Shown here in pieces: positions 8,280 through 18,493 of a DNA stretch of 39,663 nt. The stretch's first letter is position 1. Each line of letters starts with the position of its first letter. This DNA is from Acidobacteriota bacterium (lineage in GTDB: Bacteria > Acidobacteriota > Vicinamibacteria > Vicinamibacterales > CAVVIG01), in contig JAOBWF010000018.1 in assembly GCA_025463215.1 (NCBI GenBank), forward strand, positions 1-39,663. Reading direction: 5' to 3'. Below the pieces are notes generated by a model, which was not told the origin of the DNA, did no database searches, and saw only the letters and a program-made list of their open reading frames with translations. Made by a program: the position numbers and the translations under genes.

Positions 8280-8498
8280 TTGAGCAAGGATGATCTCATT
8301 GATATGCAAGGCACCGTCGTTGCGGTGCACAGTGGTGGTTTGTACCGCGTGCAATGCGACGCGGGCCACGAGGTGCTGGCCCAGCTCAGCGGCCGCATGC
8401 GCCGCTTCCGCATCAAGGTCGTTCCGGGCGATCGGGTGACCGTCGGCGTGTCGCCGTACGATCCGGTCCGGGGCATCATCACCTTCCGCGCACGCTAG
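8280..8498 (+). CDS. infA: Translation initiation factor IF-1
   Basis: A 72-aa S1/OB-fold protein, exactly the usual IF-1 length, matching the family across its whole length: GTVVAVHSGGLYRVQC, GHEVLAQLSGRMRRFRIKV and PGDRVTVGVSPYD. It binds the 30S A site with IF-2 and IF-3 during initiation. It starts with TTG, fixed by the conserved N-terminus MSKDDLIDMQG and by GAAAGGA upstream. The DEAD-box helicase gene begins 12 bases after its stop, so the two probably share a transcript. It is not in a ribosomal protein operon here and may be one of two infA copies in the genome. Confidence 0.95.
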   Translation: MSKDDLIDMQGTVVAVHSGGLYRVQCDAGHEVLAQLSGRMRRFRIKVVPGDRVTVGVSPYDPVRGIITFRAR

Positions 8499-8509
8499 CC
8501 ACAAACAGT

Positions 8510-9808
8510 TTGAATTCGAATACAACTGACAGAGGCGCTCGCAGCCGCGGACCCCGCGGCGGCGGCCGTGGACGACCGCGTAGCGGCAGCGGCGGCGGCA
8601 AGTCGTCAGCCGGTCCGTCGTCGCGTCCGGCCGCATCGACCGCCCCCATGCTTCAGGCGATCGACGTCGATACGACGCCGGTCCCGTTCGCGTCGCTCGG
8701 ACTCGACCATCGGCTGCTCGAAGGCACGCGCGATCTGGGCTGGAAGGATACCCGGCCGATTCAGACGGCCGTGATCCCGCTCGCCCTCGCCAACAACGAT
8801 CTGATCGCGTGCGCCGAAACCGGCACCGGCAAGACCGCCGCGTTCGTCGTGCCGACGCTGCAGCGGCTGCTGCTCGATCACGAAAAGAACCTCGCGGCCG
8901 AAGCGGAGAGCGGCTTGCCGCGCAAGAGCCGCGTCCTGGTGCTGGCCCCGACCCGCGAGCTCGCGGTCCAGATCGAAGACGAAATCCACGGCCTCGCGTA
9001 TCACACCACCGTCACCAGCGCCGCCGTCTACGGCGGCGTCGAGATGGGGATGCAGGAGCGCGCGCTGAAGGCCGGCGTCGACATCATAGTCGCGACGCCA
9101 GGGCGGCTGATGGATCACATGCGGCAGCAGAACGCCGATCTCAGCGGCATCGAACTGCTGATCCTCGACGAAGCCGATCGCATGATGGACATGGGCTTCT
9201 GGCCCGACGTCCGCCGCATCATCACGGCGATGCCGGCGGTGCGTCAGACCCTCCTCTTCTCGGCGACGATGCCGAACGAAGTGGTGCGCGATGCGCTCGA
9301 AATCACGCGCGACGCGAAGTACATCCAGGTCGGGCAGCGCAGCGCGCCGGCCAAGAGCATCACGCACCGGATCGAAGCGGTCGCCGCGAACGACAAGGCG
9401 AACTGGCTGATCACCCACCTGAAGAATCCCGAAGGTCCGGTGCTGATCTTCTCGCGGACCAAAGTCGGCGCCGATCGCCTGGCGCGCCGGCTGGCGGCCG
9501 CGGGCGTCAAGTGCACGGCGCTCCATGCGGATCGCAGCCAGGATCAGCGGCGGATTGCGGTCGAAGGATTCAAGAGCGGCAAATACAAGGTGCTGATCGC
9601 GACCGACATCGCGGCGCGCGGTCTCGACATCGATGCGATCCACACGGTGATCAATTACGAAGTGCCCGACTCCCCCGACGCCTACGTGCATCGCGTCGGA
9701 CGCACCGGCCGCGCCGACGCGGTCGGTCAGGCGATCACGCTCGTGGCCCCGGAAGAACGCCGCGCGCTGGCGTTCCTTTCCAAGGCTGTCGGGCTTCAAT
9801 TAGAATGA
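8510..9808 (+). CDS. DEAD-box ATP-dependent RNA helicase (RhlE-like)
   Basis: A 432-aa helicase with every core motif: Q-motif region (SLGLDHRLLEGTRDLGWKDT), AETGTGKT (from 102), PTRELA, DEAD (from 220), SAT (from 251), ARGLD and HRVGRTGR (from 394). Residues 1-50 from TTG 8510 form an Arg/Gly/Ser-rich tail (RSRGPRGGGRGRPRSGSGGG) that would bind RNA non-specifically. If ATG 8648 were the start, the tail would be lost and 386 aa remain. I prefer TTG 8510 because it closes the gap to infA and encodes a sensible RGG-type extension. Such helicases remodel rRNA or mRNA structure, often in the cold. It overlaps the next gene by four bases. Confidence 0.93.
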   Translation: MNSNTTDRGARSRGPRGGGRGRPRSGSGGGKSSAGPSSRPAASTAPMLQAIDVDTTPVPFASLGLDHRLLEGTRDLGWKDTRPIQTAVIPLALANNDLIACAETGTGKTAAFVVPTLQRLLLDHEKNLAAEAESGLPRKSRVLVLAPTRELAVQIEDEIHGLAYHTTVTSAAVYGGVEMGMQERALKAGVDIIVATPGRLMDHMRQQNADLSGIELLILDEADRMMDMGFWPDVRRIITAMPAVRQTLLFSATMPNEVVRDALEITRDAKYIQVGQRSAPAKSITHRIEAVAANDKANWLITHLKNPEGPVLIFSRTKVGADRLARRLAAAGVKCTALHADRSQDQRRIAVEGFKSGKYKVLIATDIAARGLDIDAIHTVINYEVPDSPDAYVHRVGRTGRADAVGQAITLVAPEERRALAFLSKAVGLQLE

Positions 9809-10113
9809 GTGCGATGAACGATCCGTTCGGCGTGCCGCCGGCGTCACCGATGTCGCCGACGTCTCCGGCGCCCGGGACTCCCGCCGCCGAGAGCGCGGCG
9901 GATGCACCCGCGCAATCCGCCGCGGTGGTGCGATTCAAGTCGTGCCGCTGGCGGCGTCCGCCGGAAGACGGTCCCGAATGCTGCGGCCACCGCGACGTGC
10001 TGCCGATGGCCGGCACGACCGGGTTCGACCCCGAGGCGTGGTGCCCCGACTGCCAGTTCTACAAGCTGCGCCGCACCCCGAAGAAGCGTGAGCGCGACGA
10101 TTACCGATACTAG
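9805..10113 (+). CDS. Small Cys-rich protein, probable metal site
   Basis: A 102-aa protein whose ATG overlaps the helicase stop as ATGA, implying coupled translation. The first 45 residues are low-complexity Pro/Ala/Ser. The C-terminal part holds five cysteines in KSCRWRR, ECCGH and WCPDCQFYK, a plausible zinc or Fe-S site, followed by a basic tail (RRTPKKRERDDYRY). I do not recognise a named family. Its place after infA and an RNA helicase suggests an RNA- or ribosome-linked role, but that is inference only. Confidence 0.68.
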   Translation: MSAMNDPFGVPPASPMSPTSPAPGTPAAESAADAPAQSAAVVRFKSCRWRRPPEDGPECCGHRDVLPMAGTTGFDPEAWCPDCQFYKLRRTPKKRERDDYRY

Positions 10114-10119
10114 TCAGGG

Positions 10120-10210
10120 CTGAGTAATGCTGATGGCTAATCGCTGATGGCATAGCATCCACCGACCATATGCCCTGAGCCATCAGCAATCAGCCATCAG
10201 CATTACTCAG
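10120..10210. repeat. Large imperfect inverted repeat between convergent genes
   Basis: Arms of 32 bases (10120-10151 and 10179-10210) are reverse complements with two mismatches, separated by 27 bases. The arms contain repeated CTGATGGC units. The right arm includes the stop codon and last codons of the BRCT/TPR gene. As RNA it would fold into a long hairpin on either strand, so it could act as a bidirectional transcription or mRNA end, or be a REP-like repeat. Confidence 0.85.
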
Positions 10211-11366
10211 AAAACTCCCGAGCCAACTCCACCCACTCCCCCTGCGGCGCGAGCTGTTGGTACGAGCGCCAGTGCGGGCGCGCGTCCGGGGAGAACCCCA
10301 TTTTTTCGAACGTGACGGCGAGATAGAAATGCGCGTCGGCGTAGAACGGGTTGAGCCGTAGCGCTTCGCGGTAGCACGCCTGCGCCTCGGGGTAGCGGCC
10401 GAGGTCATGGTAGATGTTGCCGAGATTGAAGTGGGCCTCGAAGAAATCGGACTCGAGGCCGATCGCGCGCTCGTACAGCGCCTGCGCCGCAGCGAGCTCG
10501 TCGCGGCTGTAGTGGATGTTCGCCAGGTTGATCAGCGCCGCCACCAGATACGGATCGAGCTCCAGCGCCTTGCGATAGGCGATCGCCGCTTCTTCCTGCG
10601 TCGCATCGTCCCCCTCGTCGAGGGCCGAAGCGGCGCGGAAATATTCCTCCGCCAGCGCCGTGTCGCGCATCGCGGCGTTGGCGCCCGCCGCCGCCTTGGC
10701 CGCCTCCTTGCGCCCGCCCTCCGGCCGCCGCAGCGTGATGATCTTGGCCGGCGCCGCGTCGATCCGGAAATCGAACTCGAGCTGCCCCTGCCTTGCCGCG
10801 ATCAGCGTGCGGACGATGCTGCGGAAGTTGATGCCCTGGACGAGGCCGTCGTTGGCCTGCTTGATCGTGGCCAGATCCGGAAACGCGAAGAACGTATCGG
10901 CGTTGGTGCGGAGCACCGGGCGCAGCACGCCGCATTTGACCAGGTAGCGCAGGTGATCCTCGCGCAGCGCCCGGTAGCGCGCCAGGACGTCCCGCAGCGC
11001 GTGATACTGCCGCTTCAGCGCGTCAGGCGTCGCGACGCCGGCAAGGCGGCAGAATTCTTCTTCGGTCAGAATGCGAATCGGCCGTGCCGCGCCCGACTGC
11101 GCGTTCAAGTCCTCGGCCCGCTTCAGCTTGTTCGATTTCTCGCGCGCGGCGGTCGCCGCCTCGTCCAGATTGGGCGGCGGACCAAACCCTTCGGCACCGA
11201 TCACGAGCATCGTCGTCTTCGCGTTCACTTCGTCGCCGGTCACGCCGCCGAGACGTGTAACGAGCGCACGTGCATCCTTGCGGCTGAGCGAGCTCAGCTT
11301 TCCCGTGAAGGTGACGACCTGTCCGGTGAGCGGCACGTGATTCGAATCAGGCGAGGTTGAGGGCAA
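10203..11366 (-). CDS. BRCT domain / helical / TPR protein
   Basis: A 387-aa protein. Residues about 12-110 resemble the BRCT domain of NAD-dependent DNA ligase: VVTFTGKLSSLSRKD, LVTRLGGVTGDEV, TTMLVIG, then SNKLKRAEDL and ILTEEEF. A helical, possibly winged-helix or MerR-like segment follows (about 115-200; HLRYLVKCGVLRPV). After a linker, three to four TPR units (about 240-387) end the protein (AYRKALELDPYLVAALINLA and similar). No ligase catalytic part is present, so it is an adaptor that could read phosphopeptides or DNA ends through BRCT and partners through TPR. It starts at TTG 11366; GTG 11336 is an alternative that would shorten it by ten residues. Confidence 0.8.
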   Translation of the reverse strand: MPSTSPDSNHVPLTGQVVTFTGKLSSLSRKDARALVTRLGGVTGDEVNAKTTMLVIGAEGFGPPPNLDEAATAAREKSNKLKRAEDLNAQSGAARPIRILTEEEFCRLAGVATPDALKRQYHALRDVLARYRALREDHLRYLVKCGVLRPVLRTNADTFFAFPDLATIKQANDGLVQGINFRSIVRTLIAARQGQLEFDFRIDAAPAKIITLRRPEGGRKEAAKAAAGANAAMRDTALAEEYFRAASALDEGDDATQEEAAIAYRKALELDPYLVAALINLANIHYSRDELAAAQALYERAIGLESDFFEAHFNLGNIYHDLGRYPEAQACYREALRLNPFYADAHFYLAVTFEKMGFSPDARPHWRSYQQLAPQGEWVELAREFSE

Positions 11367-11411
11367 ACGGCCTCTCAGGCTGTCCGGCTGGGGAGACGAA
11401 ACGGCTCCAAG

Positions 11412-12424
11412 ATGATGGAGAATGGAAGCGAAGTCAAGACAATGATTCTCGCAGGCGACATCGGCGGCACCAAAACGTTACTGGGTCTGTTCGACGCGGT
11501 CACCGCGCGGCCGCGGCCGGTCGTGGTCCGTTCCTTCGGCACGCTGGACCACCCGGATCTGCAGACGATGATCGCCGAGTTCCTGGAGGCGGAGGATGCC
11601 GCGGATGCGCGCGCGACGCACGGCGGCGTCGAAATCGCGTGCTTCGGCGTCGCCGGACCGGTGGTCGACGGGACGGTGAAGGTGACCAACGTGCCGTGGT
11701 TCGTCGACGCGAGGCGGGTCGCTTCGGCGCTCGGCGTCGCGCGGGTGTCGCTGCTCAACGACCTCGAGGCGCTGGCGCATGCGGTGCCGGTGCTGCGCGA
11801 ATCCGAGACCCACGTGCTGCAGGAAGGCGAGGCGATGCGCGGCGGCAACATCGGCCTGATCGCGGCCGGCACCGGCCTGGGCGAGGCGCTGCTGCACAAC
11901 GTCGACGGCCGGTTCCTGCCGTCGGCATCGGAGGCGGGACACGCAGACTTCGCGGCCCGAACCGAGCGCGAAATCACGCTCGCCCGCGAGGTGATCCGGC
12001 GCTTCGGCCGCGCCGACGTCGAGCACGTCGTGTCCGGCCGCGGCTTGATCAACATTCATCCGGTCGCTCACACCCAGCCGTGCGCCGCGGGCGTCGACCT
12101 CGATTCGCCGGACGCGGCGGCGGCGATGTCGGCCGCGGCGATGGAGCGGCGCTGCGCCGGCTGCGTCGAGACGCTCGACATGTTCATCGAGGCATACGGC
12201 GCCGAAGCCGGCAACCTCGCGCTGCGCTCGGTCTCCACCGGCGGCCTGTACATCGGCGGCGGCATCGCGCCGAAGATCCTGCCGATGCTGACGAACGGCG
12301 CCTTCCTGCGCGCATTCCGCGCCAAGCCGCCGCTCGATCCGATGCTCTCCGCGATGCCGGTCAAGGTGATCCTCAACGCCGAGTCGGGGTTGCTCGGCGC
12401 CGCGGTGTTCGCCGCCGGCCATCG

Positions 12425-12428
<4 letters not shown>
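11412..12428 (+). CDS. glk: Glucokinase
   Basis: A 338-aa sugar kinase of the ASKHA fold, matching bacterial Glk: phosphate-binding GDIGGTKT (15-22), CFGVAGPV, LLNDLEALAHA with the catalytic Asp, AAGTGLGEALL, EAGHADFAAR, and STGGLYIGGGIAPKI near the C-terminus. It phosphorylates glucose to glucose-6-phosphate with ATP. ATG 11412 was taken as start; ATG 11442 would remove ten residues and also leaves the family core intact. Its TGA overlaps the GTG of the prolyl oligopeptidase gene, so the two are translationally linked although metabolically unrelated. It is divergent from the BRCT/TPR gene. Confidence 0.93.
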
Positions 12429-14473
<2,045 letters not shown>

Positions 14474-14517
14474 GCTCGTGGAAAGCGGCGATCCGTTAGG
14501 ATATCGTTGACGGCTGG

Positions 14518-14718
14518 ATGATCTGGTTTTTTGATCGAAACGGCGAAAAGCTTCGCTACGAAATCAGCCACGACCGCCTCGTCGGCCGCTACAAGGTGAT
14601 CATCACTCACCCGGATGGCAGCGAATCGGTCGAGGAAGTCGACGAGCCGACCGAGCTGATCGAGCGATCCGTGGAACTGATGAACTCGCTGCGCGGCGAC
14701 GGCTGGCGCGTCGCCTAG
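14518..14718 (+). CDS. Small acidic protein of unknown function
   Basis: A 66-aa soluble protein. The first half is beta-like (MIWFFDRNGEKLRYEI, YKVIITHPDG), and the second is an acidic helix (VEEVDEPTELIERSVELMN) ending in GWRV. No signal peptide or cysteine is seen. I do not recognise a characterised family. The ATG at 14518 has no strong ribosome site; TAGGAT at 14497-14502 could be a -10. It is a monocistronic gene convergent with the large BNR protein gene. Confidence 0.65.
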   Translation: MIWFFDRNGEKLRYEISHDRLVGRYKVIITHPDGSESVEEVDEPTELIERSVELMNSLRGDGWRVA

Positions 14719-14723
14719 CCGTC
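14698..14723. terminator. Possible terminator hairpin over the stop of the 66-aa gene
   Basis: GACGGCT (14698-14704) pairs with AGCCGTC (14717-14723). A competing stem pairs GGCGAC (14695-14700) with GTCGCC (14710-14715). There is no T-run, so this is only a candidate end signal between convergent genes. Confidence 0.3.
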
Positions 14724-14738
14724 CCCTGCCTCCGCGTC

Positions 14739-17700
14739 CTACTGCACCTGATCGAACGTCGCTTTCGCGAGCCTGGTGTTGTCGTGGCTCGTGACCACCA
14801 GCCCCACTTCCACCGGCCCGGTCATCGAGACGACGGCGCGGCCGATCACCTGCCAGTTGACGCCATCCGCCGATTGATACCCCGACAGATTGCTGCCGGC
14901 CCTGACGATCTTCACCCAGCGCGGCGCCGGCGCCACCGCGCCCGGCACGCTCGTCGTCGCACCACCCGCGGTCGATCGATACTGGAACGCGGTGCCGGAG
15001 GTCGACGACACGATCATGTCGACGAAGGGCGAAGACGCCGCGAGCGACTGCCGAATCATGACGCCGGCCTTGGCCCAGCGGTGCGTATTTTCCACGCTCG
15101 CGACGCGGGCGATCACCTGACCGTCGGCCGCGAGCGTCCTGTGCGCGAACTGAAACGCATCGGCCGTTCCCCAGATGTCGGCGCCCGATCCGGACAGCGT
15201 GAACAGCCCGCCCGCCGCTGACGCCGAACCGGCGACGCCGACTTGCCCGACGTCCCCACTCTGCCAGCCCGAGGGCAGCGCCGCGGCGCTGGTGAGGCTT
15301 ACCCCGTCGAATGTTCCGGTGGCCGGCTGCCCGATCGTCGAGTGGCTGGCCAACGCGAGTCCGGCCTCGACCTTGGCCGCCATCGCGATCGTCGCGTGTC
15401 CGACGACGGTCCACGCCTGACCGTCCGGAGAGGTCGACGCGGTGATCACGCCGGCCGTGCGCGCCAGCTTCACCCATCGCGGTGGCGCACCCGGCACCAG
15501 CACGTTTGCAGTCGTCCCGCCCGCCGCCTTGCGGTACTGAAACGACAATCCCTTGCCGGCGGCCACGATCATCGCGGCGTTCGCGGCCCCCGCCATGAGG
15601 CCGTCGCGAATCATCACGCCAGCCTTCGTCCACGGTTGGACGTTCTCGACGGTGGCGACGCGGGCGACGATCGCGCCGTCGCCCGACAACGGTCGGTGAG
15701 CGAACTGAAACGCGTCAGCCGTCCCCCACACGTCCGCGCCGGCACCGGTCACCGAGAATGTACCGCCGGAGTAGGACGACCAACCACCGGTTTGCGTGGC
15801 GCCGATGTCCTGGGAAGTCCAGGGCGACGGCAGCGTTTGAGGAGGCTGGTCCGCGATGCCGGTCATGTGGAGGATTTGCGGACTGTACGGGGCGTTGTCC
15901 GAGATGGTCAGATCCGCCGCCCGATCACCGACGACCGACGCTTTGAAGATCACGTGGATCACGCAGCTCGCGCCGGGAGGAAGGGTGACGCCGGAGCAGT
16001 TCGTGTCGGCGATCGAAAACTCCGCAGGATGCGACATCGTCACGGTGGAAACCGTCAGGTTCGCCGAACCGGTATTCGCCACGGTGACGGTCTGAGGGGC
16101 GCTGGCGCTCCCGGCGGGCCGCCTGGCAAACGACAGGCTGGTGGGGCTCACCGTCGCGGTCGGCGACCCCGAGCCGGCTGCGCCGCCGAGATCCACCGCG
16201 AACATGCCCCGGCCGTGAGTCGCGGCGATCAGCGTCGAACCCATCCAGAACAGTTCGTCGACACACACGTTCGCGGGACCGCCTTGCTGGACGTCCCACG
16301 TGCTGCCGGCATCGCGACTGACGAACACGCCGACTTCGGTCCCCGCGTAGAGGACGTTGGCATCGGCCGGATCAACTTCGAGATCGTGCACCGGAACGCT
16401 CGGCAGTGCGGTCGTGCCGGCGCCGGCCGCGCGTGTCCACGTGCCCCCGCCGTCGGTCGTCTTGACGATGTTGTCGGCGGCGAATCCGCCGGTGGTGATG
16501 TAGACGGTGTTCGCGTCAGCCGGGCTGATCACGATCCGCGTCACGAACTTGCCGCCGGTCGGCGCGACGACGGTTGTGAAGGCGGGCGGCGTCGCGGTAC
16601 CGTTCACGCTCTTGTAGATGCGCGACGAGGCCCGCGCCGCCCAGATCACGTTCGAGTCGGTGGCGGCGACCGCGATGGCCGAAACATAATCGCTGCCGCC
16701 GTTGCCGATCGCCTGCGTCCACGACGGCGACGCCGCGCGGATGTTGGTCGACCGCCACAAGCTCGCGCCCCCCGCGAGCAGGGTGTTCGGATTGTTCGGA
16801 TCGAGCGCAAACGGCGCGATGAACAAGGCGGCGCTGCCGGCGTCGGCCAAGCCGCCGGCGAAGGAGGTCCAGTTGGCTCCGCCGTCGGCGCTGCGGTACA
16901 GCCGGAGGTACGGCAGCTCCGTATACAAGAACGACGCGTCGCCGGGATCCGTCGCCGTGAATCCGCCGTCGCCCCCCACCATCGTCTGCCACGATGTGCC
17001 GGACCACGGCGCGCGAAGCAGCGTGCCGTTGTCCTGGGTGCCGCCGACGATCGTTCCGCCGTCGATGCTCGCCGCGCCGCTGTAGAACTGCGTGACGCCG
17101 AGGCCGTTGTTCAGGCTCTCGAAGCCGCTGGTCTGCGCGGTCCGGATATTCGAAATCCTGAAAACGCCGCCATCGTTGCCGAGCAACACCGTCAGGTTGC
17201 CGGCATCATCGAAGCGCGGGTCGCTGACGACGACGTGGCAGTCAGGGTGGATGCCCGGCGCGACCGCTGCCCACGTGGCGCCGCCGTCGAACGATTGTGT
17301 CGGCTTCATGCCGCACGTAACGATGTGGTTGCTGTCGATTGGGTTGACCCACAGCGTGTTCGCGTACCAGCCCTGGGTTTGGAGCACGCGCGGGTTCGAC
17401 ACCTCGACGAACGTGGCGCCGGCGTCGGTGCTGCGGTAGAGCGTGCCTTCGTTGTAGTCGGCGAGCGCGTAGATGGTTTCTGGCTGGCTGCGCGCGTAGG
17501 CCACTTCGATGCGGCCGGCGGAGGCGGGAACGCCGCTCGACGCGCGCCACGTCGCGCCGCCGTCCAGCGAGTACGAGATCCGCCCGCTACCGGCGGCGGC
17601 AGCCCGCAGACCGTCGATTGAACTGATGTCGACGTCCATGACCGGCTGGGCCAGGACACGCGTGAAGGTGGCGCCGGCGTCCTTGCTCCGGAAAATGCCG

Positions 17701-18473
17701 GTCGGCGTGGCGGCGAGCATGACGCGGCCGTCGGGCGACAACGACAGGCGATTCACCGTGCCCCACAACGCGGTTGGCGCGAGCTGTGACCAGGTGTCGC
17801 CGGCGTCAGCGCTCTTGAAGATGCCGGCGCCGCGGATCGCATCGCCGTTGCCGTAGCCCTCGCCGGTGGCGGCGTACATCACCGCCGGCTTCGCCGGATC
17901 GATCACGATCGACGAGATCGAGAGCACCGCCATGAAATCGTCGAGCGGCAGCCACGACCGGCCGCCGTCGATGGTCTTCCAGATGCCGCCGCCGGCGCTG
18001 CCGGCGTAGATCACGTTCGGATCGACCGGGCTGATTGCGATCGCGCGAATGCGGCCGCCGATGTTGCCCGGACCGAGCGTTCGCCAGGCCGCGGCGTTGA
18101 CATTCACGCTCGACGCCGGAGCGGGCGCGGAGGCGTCGAACGTCTGGGGACCTACAGGTGCGACGAACCCGGACTCGACGCGTCGCGTCGCGCCGGCCCA
18201 CTTCAGCAGGTCGACGCGGGCCCTCGCGCGCATGTAGCCGTCCGGTGGAACCCGTCCGTATCCATCGCGCATCCGCATTACCCAGAATCGGAAGGCATCG
18301 GTCCCGAACGTGGCGCCTGAGGCGGCGGTCGAGGTGACCGCACCAACGCCGGTGGTCCTGAGCACGATCGTATTCACTGTGACGATTACACACGTGAGCG
18401 AACTCAGCAGTAATGCGAACAGGGAAATTCTGCGAGAACGGATCGGCGGGCTGACCACTCGTGCGTGTTCCAC
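14739..18473 (-). CDS. Large exported BNR/sortilin-like repeat protein with tandem lectin-like domains
   Basis: A 1244-aa protein starting at GTG 18473. An N-terminal hydrophobic segment (about 17-40) acts as signal or anchor. Residues about 110-760 are VPS10/BNR-type propeller blades with repeated Asp-box units such as TIDGGRSW, SADAGDTW, SKDAGATF and TTDGGGTW. About 772-873 is an HYDIN/ASPM-like (choice-of-anchor D) Ig fold with NTGSANLTVS and PPGASCVI. Two related domains of about 180 aa (880-1063 and 1066-1244) follow, resembling DUF1349/LamG jelly rolls (GADVWGTADAFQFAHR, TKAGVMIR). Most likely an extracellular binding or carbohydrate-recognition protein; no catalytic residues can be assigned. 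It starts 20 bases after the flavoprotein gene. Confidence 0.85.
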   Translation of the reverse strand: MEHARVVSPPIRSRRISLFALLLSSLTCVIVTVNTIVLRTTGVGAVTSTAASGATFGTDAFRFWVMRMRDGYGRVPPDGYMRARARVDLLKWAGATRRVESGFVAPVGPQTFDASAPAPASSVNVNAAAWRTLGPGNIGGRIRAIAISPVDPNVIYAGSAGGGIWKTIDGGRSWLPLDDFMAVLSISSIVIDPAKPAVMYAATGEGYGNGDAIRGAGIFKSADAGDTWSQLAPTALWGTVNRLSLSPDGRVMLAATPTGIFRSKDAGATFTRVLAQPVMDVDISSIDGLRAAAAGSGRISYSLDGGATWRASSGVPASAGRIEVAYARSQPETIYALADYNEGTLYRSTDAGATFVEVSNPRVLQTQGWYANTLWVNPIDSNHIVTCGMKPTQSFDGGATWAAVAPGIHPDCHVVVSDPRFDDAGNLTVLLGNDGGVFRISNIRTAQTSGFESLNNGLGVTQFYSGAASIDGGTIVGGTQDNGTLLRAPWSGTSWQTMVGGDGGFTATDPGDASFLYTELPYLRLYRSADGGANWTSFAGGLADAGSAALFIAPFALDPNNPNTLLAGGASLWRSTNIRAASPSWTQAIGNGGSDYVSAIAVAATDSNVIWAARASSRIYKSVNGTATPPAFTTVVAPTGGKFVTRIVISPADANTVYITTGGFAADNIVKTTDGGGTWTRAAGAGTTALPSVPVHDLEVDPADANVLYAGTEVGVFVSRDAGSTWDVQQGGPANVCVDELFWMGSTLIAATHGRGMFAVDLGGAAGSGSPTATVSPTSLSFARRPAGSASAPQTVTVANTGSANLTVSTVTMSHPAEFSIADTNCSGVTLPPGASCVIHVIFKASVVGDRAADLTISDNAPYSPQILHMTGIADQPPQTLPSPWTSQDIGATQTGGWSSYSGGTFSVTGAGADVWGTADAFQFAHRPLSGDGAIVARVATVENVQPWTKAGVMIRDGLMAGAANAAMIVAAGKGLSFQYRKAAGGTTANVLVPGAPPRWVKLARTAGVITASTSPDGQAWTVVGHATIAMAAKVEAGLALASHSTIGQPATGTFDGVSLTSAAALPSGWQSGDVGQVGVAGSASAAGGLFTLSGSGADIWGTADAFQFAHRTLAADGQVIARVASVENTHRWAKAGVMIRQSLAASSPFVDMIVSSTSGTAFQYRSTAGGATTSVPGAVAPAPRWVKIVRAGSNLSGYQSADGVNWQVIGRAVVSMTGPVEVGLVVTSHDNTRLAKATFDQVQ

Positions 18474-18493
18474 GCAAGAGCGGTACCCACGTC

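Noticed and set aside
10120-10210. CRISPR or insertion-sequence end
   Set aside because: One inverted repeat only, with no spacers, no regular direct repeats, and no transposase nearby.
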